Numbered from the stretch's first letter, positions 45,101 to 54,236 are shown. The stretch: 64,000 bases of DNA from Xanthomonas bonasiae (GCF_017163705.1 NZ_JAFIWB010000024.1:1-64000), one strand, 5' to 3'. Notes: generated from the letters alone by a model not told the origin. Numbers and translations: made by a program.

Positions 45101-45281
45101 GCTGCCGCTGGTGTTCAGTCACGGCGCCGGCTCGGCCGCGCGCCATTCGCTGGGCACCGGCGTGACCGGCGGCACGCTGGCCTCGATCACCCTGGGCCTG
45201 TTCTTCGTGCCCTTGTTCTACGTCATCGTGCGCAGCGTGTTCCCCGGCAGCAAGCATCCGCCGCTGGAGGCCGCGCCATGA
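42153..45281 (+). CDS. RND multidrug efflux pump, HAE1 family
   Basis: 1042 residues, the usual size of AcrB/MexB proteins, with 12 membrane helices and two large periplasmic loops. Proton-relay residues are in GLLVDDAIVVVENVERVM (Asp-Asp of helix 4) and GLAAKNGILIVEFARELEQR (Lys of helix 10). The opening MSRFFVNHPVVAWVMAIVVV is typical. It exports drugs or toxic phenolics, driven by the proton gradient; the substrate cannot be read from sequence. Its stop overlaps the next gene by 4 bp. Confidence 0.95.
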   Translation: MSRFFVNHPVVAWVMAIVVVLVGMLAIHALPIERYPQMAPPTITVRATYTGASAQTVENTVTQLIEQSQQSLDHLLYMTSTSASDGTAQVNLVFETGTNADTAQVQVQNQLQSVMSVLPQDVQQNGIVITKSSGSLFEVVAFTSDDGSMDNFDVANYMESNIDDQISRVSGVGNIQPMGSEYAMRIWLDPEKLRKYALMPSDVENALQAQNTDVSAGEIGGQPAPRGQRLDATVTTRSRLHTPAQFGAIVLKSGPGGAAVHLSDVARIGLGPETYDSITRFNGKPSASLGIELNADANAVETSKAIDARLQELKQYWPHGYTYHIAFSTTPFVTTSIKEVVITLIEAVLLVVAVMYLFLQNWRATLVPTIAVPVVLMGTFGVLAAFGYSINTLTMFAMVLAIGLLVDDAIVVVENVERVMSQEGLPPKEATLRSMQQIGGALVGIVLVLTAVFVPMAFFNGVTGVIYRQFSITIAASMILSVLVAMTLTPALCVTILKPLHQGEEPIGSHGRLGRFFAWFNTRFRALSERYRALVERVLGRRALGLLAYALLLGVTGVLLWRLPGAFLPDEDEGMLNVLVKLPAGSTLEQTLAVTDRLTKAALHEPGVRSVLSSAGFSVTGAGQNVGMAFVRLKDWDDREDDADTIAAHLNKALADVPDAELFVTSPPAISGLGDASGFTFELMDYEGAGHAALVNARDKLLRLAGQDPKLRDVRYASLEDAPVYAVKIDDDKAQAQGVDPGDINATLNSALGGDFVNNFIYKGRIKKVFVQGDAEARMAPQDLQRWTVRNASGDMVPMSAFTTSHWTSAPAALERYNGVSAMELTGQAVAGVSSGAAMDAMAALSKQLPHGFGYAWSDMAYQEKLSANQAPALYAISLLFVFLCLVALYESWTIPFAVMLAVPVGVFGAALLMTVRGLQNDVYFQVGLLTTVGLAAKNGILIVEFARELEQRGESLLAATLHAVQMRLRPILMTSLAFLLGVLPLVFSHGAGSAARHSLGTGVTGGTLASITLGLFFVPLFYVIVRSVFPGSKHPPLEAAP

Positions 45282-46720
45282 GCACCCGGTCGTTCCGCTT
45301 GCTGGCCGTGGCCTGCTGCGCGGCGCTGGCCGCGTGCAGCATGGCCCCGCACTACACGCGCCCGGCGCCGCCGGTGCCGCTGCAGTTCGACACCGCGGAC
45401 AGCGCCACGCCCGGTGCCGGCGCCGCGCTGGCGATGCCGGACTGGCGCGCGGTGTTCCTCGATCCGCGCCTGCGCCAGGTCATCGCCCTGGGCCTGGACA
45501 ACAACCGCGACCTGCGTGTGGCCATGCTCGACATCGACAAGGCGCGCGCGCAGTACCGGATCCAGCGCGCCGCGCTGGCGCCTTCGCTGGATGCCAATGC
45601 CAGCAACAGCCGCCAGCGGACCAGCGCCAGCGCCAGCGACACCGGGCAGGCGCAGATCGACAGCAGCGACACGCTGCAGGTCGGCATCAGCAGCTGGGAA
45701 CTGGACCTGTTCGGCCGCGTGCGCAGCCTGAAGGACGAGGCCCTGGAAACCTGGCTGGCCAGTGCCGAAACGCAACGCAGCGTGCGCCTGAGCCTGATCG
45801 GCCAGATCGCCGACGACTGGCTCGCGGTCGGTGCCGACCGGCAACTGCTGGCCCTGGCGCAGCAGACCCTGGACAGCCAGGAGCAGACGCTCAGGCGCAG
45901 CCGCGCCCAGCACGACAACGGCATCGGCTCCGGGCTGGACCTGGCGCAGATCCAGAGCAGCGTGGAAGCGGCCCGCGTCGATGTGGCGCGCGATGCCACC
46001 CAGCTCGCCCAGGCCCGCGATGCCTTGCAACTGGTGGTCGGCGCGCCGGTGGACGCCGCGTTGCTCGCCGGGCCCGATGCGTTCGACGGCAGCGTGGCCC
46101 TGGCTCCGCTGCCGGCGGGACTGGATGCCACGGTGCTGCTGCAGCGTCCCGACGTGCTCGCTGCCGAGCATGCGCTGAAGGCGGCCAACGCCGACATCGG
46201 CGCCGCCCGCGCGGCGTTCTTCCCGACCGTCTCGCTGACCGCCTCCACCGGCCGCAGCAGCGACGCGCTGTCCACGCTGTTCGCGGCGGGCTCGCGGACC
46301 TGGTCGTTCGTGCCCAGCATCGCCCTGCCGATCTTCCACGCCGGCGCGCTGAAGGCTTCCTTGGACGTATCGAAGATCGGCAAGAACATCGCCGTGGCGC
46401 AATACGAGAAGGCCATCCAGAGCGCCTTCAGCGACGTCGCCGATGCGCTGGCGCAGCGCGACCACCTCGCGGCGCAGCTGAGCGCGCAACAGGCGCTGGT
46501 GGACGCGGTGCGCCGCAGCCACACGCTGGCCGAGGCGCGCTACCGCGCCGGCGTGGACGACTACCTGCAGGTGCTGGACGCGCAGCGTTCGCTGTACGCC
46601 GCACAGCAGGATCTGATCGCCCTGCGCCTGCAGGACGACAGCAACCGGGTCGCGCTGTACACCGTGCTGGGCGGCGGCGCGGATGCGAGCGCGACAGCCC
46701 CTGCCGCGGCGAGCCGCTGA
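45278..46720 (+). CDS. Outer-membrane efflux channel lipoprotein (NodT/OprM family)
   Basis: 480 residues. The signal ends LAACSMAPHYTRP, with a lipidation Cys, and the two internally repeated outer-membrane-factor domains follow (SWELDLFGRVRSLKDEALET; RPDVLAAEHALKAANADIGA; LYAAQQDLIALRLQDDSNRV). It completes the tripartite pump with the two preceding genes. The start is set by the ATGA overlap with the pump gene. Confidence 0.93.
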   Translation: MSTRSFRLLAVACCAALAACSMAPHYTRPAPPVPLQFDTADSATPGAGAALAMPDWRAVFLDPRLRQVIALGLDNNRDLRVAMLDIDKARAQYRIQRAALAPSLDANASNSRQRTSASASDTGQAQIDSSDTLQVGISSWELDLFGRVRSLKDEALETWLASAETQRSVRLSLIGQIADDWLAVGADRQLLALAQQTLDSQEQTLRRSRAQHDNGIGSGLDLAQIQSSVEAARVDVARDATQLAQARDALQLVVGAPVDAALLAGPDAFDGSVALAPLPAGLDATVLLQRPDVLAAEHALKAANADIGAARAAFFPTVSLTASTGRSSDALSTLFAAGSRTWSFVPSIALPIFHAGALKASLDVSKIGKNIAVAQYEKAIQSAFSDVADALAQRDHLAAQLSAQQALVDAVRRSHTLAEARYRAGVDDYLQVLDAQRSLYAAQQDLIALRLQDDSNRVALYTVLGGGADASATAPAAASR

Positions 46721-46764
46721 GCGCGGGGCCGCGCAAGTTCGAGTCAGTTCACGCGGATGCGCGA

Positions 46765-46831
46765 TGTGGGAGCGACTTCAGTCGCGACGGGCGTTACCGG
46801 GAAGGCCGTCGCGACTGAAGTCGCTCCCACA
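46765..46831. repeat. Dispersed palindrome after the efflux operon
   Basis: Arms TGTGGGAGCGACTTCAGTCG and CGACTGAAGTCGCTCCCACA pair over about 27 bases. It is a variant (GACTTCAGTC core) of the family also seen at 32129 and 54723. It lies between convergent genes and could stop transcription from either side, although it lacks a clean T tract. Confidence 0.9.
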
Positions 46832-46873
46832 GACGCGTAACGCGCTGACGGGAGCGCAGGCTTGCGCAGCTTG

Positions 46874-48286
46874 CTACTCGCGGAATGGACCGCGGTCGGC
46901 GTCCCCGTGCGAAACGCCCGGTGGCGAAACCAGCGTGCCCAGATGGGCCTGCGCAAACGTATCCGCGGCGACCGGGCGGCCGAACAGATAGCCCTGGTAC
47001 GCCGTGCATCCCATCTCGCCCAGCCATGCATGCTGCTGCTCCGTCTCCACGCCTTCGGCGACCGTGGAGATACCCAGGATGCCCGCGATCTCGATGATCT
47101 TGCGCACCAGCTCGCGTTGGTTGCCGTCTGCGGTCATTCCACGGACGAACGACCGGTCGATCTTCAGTTCGTCCAGCGGCAGCGCCTGCAGCAGCGACAG
47201 CGAAGAGAAACCCGTGCCGAAGTCGTCCAGCGACCACGATATCCCGTCCTCGCGCAGCGCGTTCATCCTCGCGGTGACCAAGGGCAGGTCGCTCGCCAGC
47301 GCCGACTCGGTGATCTCGAAGCGGAGTCTGTTCGCCGGAGCGCCGATCCGGCCGACCACGTCGCGCACGTCTTCGACGAAGCTCGCCGACACCAGTTGCA
47401 AGGGGCTGACGTTGACCGACAGCACCAGATCCGCGGTGCCGGGATGCCGCGACCAGGCTTTCAGCTGCAGGCAGGCCTGTTCCAGCACCCACATGCCGAT
47501 CTGATGGATCAGCCCGGTACTTTCGGCCAGCGGAATGAACTCTGCCGGCGGCTGCAATCCATAGCCCGGTCGATTCCAGCGCAGCAGCACTTCCGCGCCG
47601 ACCAGCCGTCCGCGCGCCGACACCTGTGGCTGCAGGTGGGCGCACAACTCATCGTGCGCGAGCGCGCGGACCAGCGCCGCATGCTGGTCCAGCCGCACCT
47701 TGATGTCCTCGCTGAAGATGGCCAACACCCCGGCGGTCAGGATCATCGCGGTCGCGGTGTTCAGGGCATGGCCGATCCGGCGGATCTCCTCCGGCATCAG
47801 CCTCAGCGCAACGCCGAGGCTGCCAGGGATGATGGCCAGCGCGATCAGCAACGCAAAGCACAACGCCGGGAATGCCCAGCGCAGGTAGACCCCTTCGCTG
47901 CGGAACAGGAAAAAGGCGGCTGCACCGATCGGCAGAAGGAACAGATGCGTCGATCGCGCCGCCGCCGCGGTCGGCGTATCGGCCAGGCTGGCGAATACCG
48001 TCATGATCAGCAGCAGATGCGCGATGGCGACGAGGGAACCGCGATCGAGCCTGCGCGACATGTACAGGCAGGCCGTGCCCATCAGCATGACCGAAAAGAG
48101 AACGAGCGCCAGTGCGCTCATGCCATGCGTGATGTAGTACGCCGTCCATGCCAGGCCGTGCGCCATGCAGGCGAGCCCGCCGAACCGCAGCAGGCGTTGG
48201 ACCCGCGGCCACTGCGCCTGGTCGGGGAGGTTTCGCGCCACCCAGTCGTCGCCGCCAGCCCCCAAGCCGGTTTTTTTCACATGCAT
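46874..48286 (-). CDS. Membrane-anchored EAL-domain cyclic-di-GMP phosphodiesterase
   Basis: 470 residues. Five or six membrane helices (about residues 30-205) lead into a single EAL domain (about 215-455); there is no GGDEF domain. The signature appears as AEVLLRW. Other active-site elements are VNVSPLQL, EITESAL, SLDDFGTGFSSLS, LKIDRSF and AEGVETEQQ, all intact, so the enzyme is probably active in degrading c-di-GMP. The start at MHVKKTGLGAGG has AGAAG upstream; longer frames are poorly supported. The membrane part resembles no sensor I recognise. Confidence 0.88.
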   Translation of the reverse strand: MHVKKTGLGAGGDDWVARNLPDQAQWPRVQRLLRFGGLACMAHGLAWTAYYITHGMSALALVLFSVMLMGTACLYMSRRLDRGSLVAIAHLLLIMTVFASLADTPTAAAARSTHLFLLPIGAAAFFLFRSEGVYLRWAFPALCFALLIALAIIPGSLGVALRLMPEEIRRIGHALNTATAMILTAGVLAIFSEDIKVRLDQHAALVRALAHDELCAHLQPQVSARGRLVGAEVLLRWNRPGYGLQPPAEFIPLAESTGLIHQIGMWVLEQACLQLKAWSRHPGTADLVLSVNVSPLQLVSASFVEDVRDVVGRIGAPANRLRFEITESALASDLPLVTARMNALREDGISWSLDDFGTGFSSLSLLQALPLDELKIDRSFVRGMTADGNQRELVRKIIEIAGILGISTVAEGVETEQQHAWLGEMGCTAYQGYLFGRPVAADTFAQAHLGTLVSPPGVSHGDADRGPFRE

Positions 48287-48650
48287 CCCGTTCTTCTGCG
48301 CATCGTCATGTGATCTGCGTCGGCTCGGTCGGCACCTGCACACGCCCTTCAATAGCGAAAGTCCCGCGTGGACAAGGTGACGAAGAAGCGGGCCGGTTGC
48401 AAGGCAGGAACGCGGCAGCGGCTCCACGCGATCCGGGCTGCGCGCTGCGGCCGGGGAGTGGGGCACAGCATCGAAGCCGGCGTGGACGACGACCTGCAAG
48501 CGCCTGATGCAAGACAGCGCGCCGCCTGCCGCGTTGGTCGAATGTTGCCGGTGCCATGCGCAAACGCGACTTCGGTCGCGACCGGCTGCGTCGCTGGATC
48601 TGTCGCGAGCGAACCCGCTCCCACGACGCGCGCAGACGCGTCGCCGACGC
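48287..48650. other. Gene-free gap with a decayed palindrome
   Basis: Nothing coding is supported in these 364 bases. A degraded copy of the dispersed repeat is recognisable at about 48560-48625 (GCGACTTCGGTCGCGAC ... CGAACCCGCTCCCACGA). Confidence 0.5.
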
Positions 48651-49463
48651 CTAGGCTTCGGCGCGGATCAACTGCCGGAACAACGCATCCAGCGCCCGCG
48701 GATGGCCGCTGCCGGTAGCCAGGCGCGGCGCGGCGGCGCCCATGCGCCCCAGTTCGGCGTCCAGGAAGTCGCTGATCGCCGGGACCCGCGGACCGTCCTC
48801 GATTTCCGCGGCGGCGCGTTTCTTCTCCAGCAAGGCATCGATCGCGTCGCGCAGCGGTCCCGACGGCAGCAGCGCCTCCAGCAGCAGCTCGAACGCCATC
48901 GGCGGCATTCCCTGCTCGCGTTCGATCCACTGGCAGGCCAGCACCGGGCGCAGCACGTACAGGTACTTCTTGGTGCGGATGCGTTCGCCGCGAAGATAGC
49001 CGCGGTAGTTGCTCTTGGCCATGTTGAAGTAGTGCCACCAGGTGCCCAGCGGCGAGTAGAACGCGTCCGCCATCTGCAGCAGCCCGGCGACGGCGGCGGG
49101 ATCCTGGCGATAGACCAGTGGCGACTGCAGCCATTCCAGCAGCGTCGGATTGGACTTGGACACGAGGCGCAGCGCCTTGCGCAGGTCCCAGCCGCTGACG
49201 TCCAGGTCGTCGGCGATCGGCAGTTCGATCACGTCGCGCTGCGCCTCGCCCGGTCCGGTGCGTTCGTTGACGGTCAGATACCAATCCGGCCGATGGACAT
49301 AGACGAAGCGCGCGTCGTAGTCGCTGTCGGGCGAGGAAAATCCCCAGCCGCGGCTGCCGGACTCGCAGGCCAGCAGGATGCGCACGTCGTGGCTGCGCTC
49401 GATGTCGCCGAGCGCGGCCAGTACGGCGGCGCGCTTGTCCGGCGCGATCGGGTGGATGTCCAT
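48651..49463 (-). CDS. RlaP-like nucleotidyltransferase
   Basis: 270 residues. The nucleotidyltransferase signature is ACESGSRGWGFSSPDSDYDA near residue 35, with the second Asp pair in DYDARFVYVHR. The rest (LSKSNPTLLEWLQSPLVYRQ-like region and YRGYLRGERIRTKKYLYVLR) matches the RlaP/YcgL-type family linked to RNA repair. The substrate is unproven. It is 49 bp upstream of the mnmG stop on the same strand and might share its transcript. Confidence 0.82.
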   Translation of the reverse strand: MDIHPIAPDKRAAVLAALGDIERSHDVRILLACESGSRGWGFSSPDSDYDARFVYVHRPDWYLTVNERTGPGEAQRDVIELPIADDLDVSGWDLRKALRLVSKSNPTLLEWLQSPLVYRQDPAAVAGLLQMADAFYSPLGTWWHYFNMAKSNYRGYLRGERIRTKKYLYVLRPVLACQWIEREQGMPPMAFELLLEALLPSGPLRDAIDALLEKKRAAAEIEDGPRVPAISDFLDAELGRMGAAAPRLATGSGHPRALDALFRQLIRAEA

Positions 49464-49512
49464 GGCCTGTCGTCCTGCTGCGGGGCAGGGCAGAGTGCCG
49501 CAGCGGCGCCGC

Positions 49513-51402
49513 TTACGCCACCCGGCTGCGCCGCGCGCGCTCCAGGTGCACCAGCAGCAGCGAGATCGCCGCCGGGGTCATGCCGGGAATGCGCTGCGCC
49601 TGGCCCACGGTCTGCGGGCGCACGCGCTGCAGCTTCTGCTGTACCTCGGCCGACAGCCCGCGCACCTGCGCGTAGTCGAACGCCTCGGCGATCGGCGTGT
49701 CCTCGTGGCGCTGCTGGCGCGCGATCTCGTCGCGCTGGCGGTCCAGGTAGCCGGCGTACTTGATGCCGATCTCGACCTGCTCGGCGACCTGCGCGTCGTC
49801 CACGCCCGGGCCCAGCGACGGCACCCGCATCAGCGCGGCGTAGTCCAGCTCCGGGCGCTTGATCAGGTCGAGCACGGTGGTCTCGCGGCTCACCGCCACG
49901 CCCAGCGTCGCGGCGACCTCGCGGCCCAGCGCATTGCCGGGCGTGGCCCACAGCGCGCGCAGCCGCTCGTTCTCCCGCGCCACCGCCTCCTGCTTGGCCT
50001 GGAAGCGCGCCCAGCGCGCCTCGCCGACCAGGCCCAGGTCGTGGCCGATGCCGGTCAGGCGTGCATCCGCGTTGTCCTCGCGCAGCTGCAGCCGGTATTC
50101 GGCGCGGCTGGTGAACATGCGGTACGGCTCGGTGGTGCCGTGGGTGATCAGGTCGTCGATCAGCACGCCGATGTAGGCCTGGTCGCGGCGCGGCGTCCAC
50201 GGCTCCAGCCCGCGCACCTGGCGCGCGGCATTGAGCCCGGCGATCAGACCCTGCGCGGCCGCTTCCTCGTAGCCAGTGGTGCCGTTGATCTGGCCGGCGA
50301 AGAACAGCCCGGGCATCGCCTTGGTCTCCAGCGAGGCCTTCAGCCCGCGCGGGTCGAAGAAGTCGTATTCGATCGCGTAGCCGGGACGGGTGATGTGCGC
50401 GCGCTCGAAGCCGCGGATCGAGCGCGCCAGCTCCAGCTGCACGTCGAACGGCAGCGAGGTGGAGATGCCGTTGGGATAGATCTCGGCCACGTCCAGGCCT
50501 TCCGGCTCGACGAAGATCTGGTGGCTGGCCTTCTCGGCGAAGCGCACCACCTTGTCCTCGATCGACGGGCAGTAGCGCGGGCCGATGCCCTCGATCTGGC
50601 CGGTGTACAGCGGCGAGCGGTCCAGCGCGCCGCGGATGATGTCATGGGTGCGCTCGGTGGTATGGGTGATCCAGCACGAGACCTGCCGCGGATGCTGGGC
50701 GAGCTCGCCCATGAACGACATCACCGGCAGCGGATCGTCGCCGGGCTGCTCCTCCATCGCCGCGTAGTCCAGGCTGCGCCCGTCGATGCGCGGCGGGGTA
50801 CCGGTCTTGAGCCGGTCCACGCCGAAGCGGCCGTCGCGCAGCGTCTGCGCCAGCGCGGTGGCCGGCGGGTCGCCGGCGCGGCCGCCGGCGTACTGGGTCT
50901 GGCCGATGTGGATCTTGCCGGCCAGGAAGGTACCGGCGGTCAGCACCACCGCCGCCGCCTCGAAGCGCAGGCCGGTCTGGGTGACGGCGCCGCGCACGCG
51001 CTCGCCCTCCACGATCAGCGCGTCCACCGCGGCCTGGAACAGGGTCAGGTCGGGCTGCGCCTCGACCAGGCGCCGGACCGCGCCGCGATACAGGTTGCGG
51101 TCGGCCTGGCAGCGGGTGGCGCGCACCGCCGGGCCCTTGGAGGCATTGAGCGTGCGCCACTGGATGCCGGCCAGGTCGGCGGCATGCGCCATCGCCCCGC
51201 CCAGCGCATCGATCTCCTTGACCAGATGGCCCTTGCCGATGCCGCCGATGGCCGGGTTGCAGCTCATCGCGCCCACCGTCTCCACGTTGTGGGTCAGCAG
51301 CAGGGTGCGCGCGCCAGCGCGCGCGGAGGCCAGCGCCGCTTCGGTGCCGGCATGGCCGCCGCCGATCACGATGACGTCGTAGCGGTAGAAGGAATCGCTC
51401 AT
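49513..51402 (-). CDS. mnmG: tRNA uridine-5-carboxymethylaminomethyl modification enzyme
   Basis: 629 residues. The FAD motif [20 protein letters not shown] is at the N-terminus, followed by [20 protein letters not shown] and the central [20 protein letters not shown] region. A C-terminal helical domain interacts with MnmE and tRNA. With MnmE it adds carboxymethylaminomethyl to wobble uridines. The start [10 protein letters not shown] was chosen because the longer frame runs through the upstream small-RNA region. Confidence 0.97.
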   Translation of the reverse strand: MSDSFYRYDVIVIGGGHAGTEAALASARAGARTLLLTHNVETVGAMSCNPAIGGIGKGHLVKEIDALGGAMAHAADLAGIQWRTLNASKGPAVRATRCQADRNLYRGAVRRLVEAQPDLTLFQAAVDALIVEGERVRGAVTQTGLRFEAAAVVLTAGTFLAGKIHIGQTQYAGGRAGDPPATALAQTLRDGRFGVDRLKTGTPPRIDGRSLDYAAMEEQPGDDPLPVMSFMGELAQHPRQVSCWITHTTERTHDIIRGALDRSPLYTGQIEGIGPRYCPSIEDKVVRFAEKASHQIFVEPEGLDVAEIYPNGISTSLPFDVQLELARSIRGFERAHITRPGYAIEYDFFDPRGLKASLETKAMPGLFFAGQINGTTGYEEAAAQGLIAGLNAARQVRGLEPWTPRRDQAYIGVLIDDLITHGTTEPYRMFTSRAEYRLQLREDNADARLTGIGHDLGLVGEARWARFQAKQEAVARENERLRALWATPGNALGREVAATLGVAVSRETTVLDLIKRPELDYAALMRVPSLGPGVDDAQVAEQVEIGIKYAGYLDRQRDEIARQQRHEDTPIAEAFDYAQVRGLSAEVQQKLQRVRPQTVGQAQRIPGMTPAAISLLLVHLERARRSRVA

Positions 51403-51517
51403 CGGGTATTCGTCCGCCCGGTCGCGCGGACCGGGATGGGGGCGTGCGCGGGACGGCGCGCGCCGAAAAACGGAATTTTTGGAGTTCGCATCACAGTTTA
51501 CGGATTCGGCCCTAAAG

Positions 51518-51534
51518 TTGGCACGTAGTCTGCA
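51518..51534 (+). promoter_or_regulatory. Sigma-54 promoter
   Basis: TTGGCACGTAGTCTGCA contains the invariant GG (51520-51521) and GC (51532-51533) separated by exactly ten bases, close to TGGCAC-N5-TTGCA. Transcription would start near 51545, away from mnmG. An activator site could not be identified upstream. Confidence 0.7.
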
Positions 51535-51544
51535 GATATCCCTA

Positions 51545-51660
51545 CTGCACCCAACGTGGCATTGCGTCAGGGGCGTACGACTGGAATTGGAACAGGGGCC
51601 AGTCACGCGCACGTTGGGGGAGCTGGGGGCCGGTAGTCGGGGGACTGCCGGCCCTTTTTT
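51545..51660 (+). ncRNA. Probable small RNA of about 116 nt with intrinsic terminator
   Basis: Downstream of the sigma-54 promoter there is no open frame with a ribosome site. After about 80 bases comes a terminator: stem GGGCCGGTAGTC/GACTGCCGGCCC (51627-51654, one G-U pair, GGGG loop) followed by six Ts (51655-51660). The RNA contains several GGA motifs (in CTGGAATTGGAACAGGGG near 51581-51598 and in GGGGGAGC), the kind bound by RsmA/CsrA. This is a prediction; I cannot match it to a named Xanthomonas sRNA with confidence. Confidence 0.6.
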
Positions 51661-51708
51661 ATGTCTGCGATTCGGGTCCGATGCCAGCAACCGCAAGGCC
51701 CGAACGCG

Positions 51709-51734
51709 AAAAGCCCCGGCGAACCGGGGCTTTT
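51709..51734. terminator. Perfect bidirectional terminator hairpin
   Basis: AAAAGCCCCGG/CCGGGGCTTTT with a CGAA tetraloop gives an 11-bp stem flanked by A and T tracts, followed by CGTTTT. It would end transcripts from either side, including read-through of the small RNA and the lipoprotein gene on the other strand. The bases 51735-51902 show nothing else. Confidence 0.75.
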
Positions 51735-51902
51735 CGTTTTAGGCGCCGACGCCCGACAGGGCCGGAACAGGGGGGATCCAGATTTCCCTGTCGGACATCG
51801 ACATAGACGGTGGGGCGATCGCTTCGGGTCATAAAGCGACGCAGGCGGTCACCCCGTACGACGTAGAGTGCGTCTTGTGCCTGCGTGAAATCAAGCCTTT
51901 TC

Positions 51903-52457
51903 TTAGGGCTCTAGTGTGCGCTTCGTCCCATTGCTACGACCCAGATTGCCAGGCCGGGGCGCGGCCGGACGCGGCTGGGCGGCCGGCCGCGGCGCGCTGG
52001 CCGGACGTGGCTGCATCGACTGCGGACGCGGCTGCATCGCCTGAGGGCGTGGGCCGGCGTTGGCGGCATCGGGACGGCGCAGCCGGTCCAGGTCGCGCCA
52101 CGGCGACTTGACCCGGCCGCCGCCACCGCCGATGACCGGCGGCGGTCGGTCCGGCGGGCGGCCGTTGTCGTCGGGCCGCGGGCGCGGCGGCGGACGGTGC
52201 CGCGGCGGACCGTAGTAGTCGCGGTAGTAGTAAGGGCCGCCGTAGCCGTAGTAGCCATAGCCGTAATAACCGGCGCCATAGCCATAGGGCACGGCACCAT
52301 AAGGCGCGTAGTAGCCGTCGGAATAGCCGTCCGGATAGCGGTATTCGACCGAGGGGGCACCGCGGTAATAGCCGCCACCGCTGTCGGCGTAGTCGTAGGT
52401 GGCGCAGCCGCTCAGCGTGGCCAGCAATCCAGCGGCCAAGATCAGGCGCATGTTCAT
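51903..52457 (-). CDS. Tyr/Gly-rich and Pro/Arg-rich lipoprotein
   Basis: 184 residues. The lipoprotein signal LLATLSGCATYDYA gives an acylated Cys at about residue 18. A Tyr/Gly-rich low-complexity region (residues 25-85) follows, then a Pro/Arg-rich region and four QPRPQ-like repeats near the C-terminus. No enzymatic domain is visible; an envelope structural role is possible. The ATG at 52457 (MNMRL) is used; 52451 is an alternative. Confidence 0.8.
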   Translation of the reverse strand: MNMRLILAAGLLATLSGCATYDYADSGGGYYRGAPSVEYRYPDGYSDGYYAPYGAVPYGYGAGYYGYGYYGYGGPYYYRDYYGPPRHRPPPRPRPDDNGRPPDRPPPVIGGGGGRVKSPWRDLDRLRRPDAANAGPRPQAMQPRPQSMQPRPASAPRPAAQPRPAAPRPGNLGRSNGTKRTLEP

Positions 52458-52622
52458 GGCGAATCCTCTCCCTGAGGCTGACAGACAGGTTCGGCGTGTT
52501 GCATTGAATGCCCCCTTAACCCGCTTCGTCGTTGATTGAACGCTTAAGTCGCGTGCAACGGCTGTGTTGCCTTGGCAGCCCGCGACACCGCGAACTTGGG
52601 ACGATACGCTAACCTTTCACGC

Positions 52623-53582
52623 ATGTTCTCATCTTCACTGCCCGTTTTCGCGGATGTGACCGCCGCCGCCGCGCGGATCGCGCCGCATGCCCAGGTGACG
52701 CCGGTCCTGCGCTCGCGGGCGCTGGACGCGTCGACCGGCGCGACACTGTTCTTCAAGGCCGAGCACCTGCAGCGCAGCGGCGCGTTCAAGTTCCGCGGCG
52801 CCTGCAATGCGGTGTGGGCGCTGAGCGAGGCGCAGGCCGCGCGCGGCGTGGTCACCCATTCCTCGGGCAACCACGGTGCGGCCCTGGCGCAGGCCGCGCG
52901 TAGCCGCGGCATCGGCTGCCACGTGGTGGTGCCGGAGGGCGCGGTGGCGGCCAAGCTGGCCAACATCGCCCGCGACGGCGCCACCCTGTGGCGCTGCGAA
53001 GCCGGCATCGCAGCGCGCGAGGCGATGTGCGCGCAGGTGCAGCAGCAGACCGGCGCGACCCTGGTGCATCCGTATACCGATCCGGCGGTGATCGCCGGCC
53101 AGGGCACCGCGACCCTGGAATTGCTCGGCGCCAGCGGCCCGCTCGACCTGCTGGTGGTGCCGGTCGGCGGCGGCGGCCTGGCCGCCGGCAGCCGCCTGGC
53201 GCTGTCGGCGCTGGCGCCGCAGGCACGCCTGCTGCTGGCCGAGCCGGCCGGCGCCGCCGACACCGCGCGCTCGCTGGCGGCCGGCGCGCTGCGCGTGGAC
53301 TTCGTTCCGGACACGGTCTGCGACGGCCTGCGCGGCACTCTCGGCGCGCCCAACTTCGCGCTGCTGCATGGCCAGGCGGAGACGATCGTGGTCGAGGACG
53401 CCGCCACCGTGGCGGCGATGCGGTTGCTGTGGCAGGTGCTCAAGCAGGTGGTGGAACCCTCGTCGGCGATCGCGCTGGCGGCGGTGCTGGCGCAGCCCGA
53501 GCGCTTCGCCGGGCGCCGGGTCGGGCTGATCCTGTCCGGCGGCAACGTCGACCTCGACACCCTGCCGTGGGGCGCGGCTTGA
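52623..53582 (+). CDS. PLP-dependent threonine/serine dehydratase (or serine racemase)
   Basis: 319 residues, fold type II. The PLP lysine is in RSGAFKFRGACNA, the cofactor loop SSGNHGAALAQAA, and the phosphate-binding glycines in VGGGGLAAGS. It lacks the C-terminal ACT-like regulatory domain of biosynthetic IlvA, so it belongs to the short catabolic dehydratase/racemase group. Deamination of threonine or serine to a 2-oxo acid is the likely reaction. The next gene starts within its stop codon. Confidence 0.88.
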   Translation: MFSSSLPVFADVTAAAARIAPHAQVTPVLRSRALDASTGATLFFKAEHLQRSGAFKFRGACNAVWALSEAQAARGVVTHSSGNHGAALAQAARSRGIGCHVVVPEGAVAAKLANIARDGATLWRCEAGIAAREAMCAQVQQQTGATLVHPYTDPAVIAGQGTATLELLGASGPLDLLVVPVGGGGLAAGSRLALSALAPQARLLLAEPAGAADTARSLAAGALRVDFVPDTVCDGLRGTLGAPNFALLHGQAETIVVEDAATVAAMRLLWQVLKQVVEPSSAIALAAVLAQPERFAGRRVGLILSGGNVDLDTLPWGAA

Positions 53583-54184
53583 AGCCGCGGCGGCGGCGCG
53601 GCTGGCTGGGCTGGCTCGGTCGGCTGGCCGCGGTGCTGGGCCTGTGGCTGCTGGGCGTGGCGATCTACATCGTCTGGGTCGGCGACCGCGACCAGGCGGC
53701 GCCGGCCGACGCGATCATCGTGCTCGGCGCGGCCGCCTACGACGCCAAGCCCTCGCCGGTGTTCGAGGAACGCATCCGCCACGGCCTGGACCTGTACCAG
53801 CGCGGCTATGCGCCGACCCTGATCTTCACCGGCGGCTTCGGCGGCAACGGCGCGCGTTTCGCCGAATCGCAGGTGGCGCGCCGCTACGCGCTGCGCCACG
53901 ACGTGCCGGCCGACGCGATCCTGATCGAGACCGTCTCGCGTACCACCCGCCAGAACCTGCTCGAGGCGCGCGGGTTGATGCGCAGCCACGGCCTGCACCG
54001 GGCGATCGTCGTCAGCGATCCGCTGCACATGGCGCGGGCGCTGCGGCTGTGCCGCGAGCTGCAGATCGACGCGCTGGCGTCCTCGACCCCGAGCACCCGC
54101 TTCCGCAGCTTCCAGACCCGCTGGCGCTTCCTGCTGCAGGAGGTCTACTTCTTTCACCGCGACCTGCTGGTGCCGGGCGCCTGA
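53579..54184 (+). CDS. YdcF/DUF218 family membrane protein
   Basis: 201 residues from the TTG that overlaps the preceding stop (TTGA). One N-terminal membrane helix (about residues 13-32) precedes a DUF218 domain: ADAIIVLGAAAYDAKPSPVF, TLIFTGGFGGNG, SRTTRQNLLEARGLMRSHG and VVSDPLHMARA. The family includes ElyC and SanA, envelope-related proteins of unknown chemistry. The tight coupling to the dehydratase is probably regulatory rather than functional. Confidence 0.85.
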   Translation: MKPRRRRGWLGWLGRLAAVLGLWLLGVAIYIVWVGDRDQAAPADAIIVLGAAAYDAKPSPVFEERIRHGLDLYQRGYAPTLIFTGGFGGNGARFAESQVARRYALRHDVPADAILIETVSRTTRQNLLEARGLMRSHGLHRAIVVSDPLHMARALRLCRELQIDALASSTPSTRFRSFQTRWRFLLQEVYFFHRDLLVPGA

Positions 54185-54236
54185 GCGGGCCCGGCCGCCG
54201 TATCATGGGCGCCCGGCATGGCATGAGGTGGTGGCG

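Noticed and set aside
40830..45257. Very long minus-strand open frame (about 1475 codons) opposite the RND operon
   Set aside because: It is a mirror of strongly biased GC-rich codons; the plus strand encodes complete adaptor and pump proteins and the minus-strand product has no recognisable domain.
51709..51734. Perfect hairpin as a second small RNA
   Set aside because: The A/T-flanked 11-bp stem is best read as a bidirectional terminator; no promoter lies next to it.
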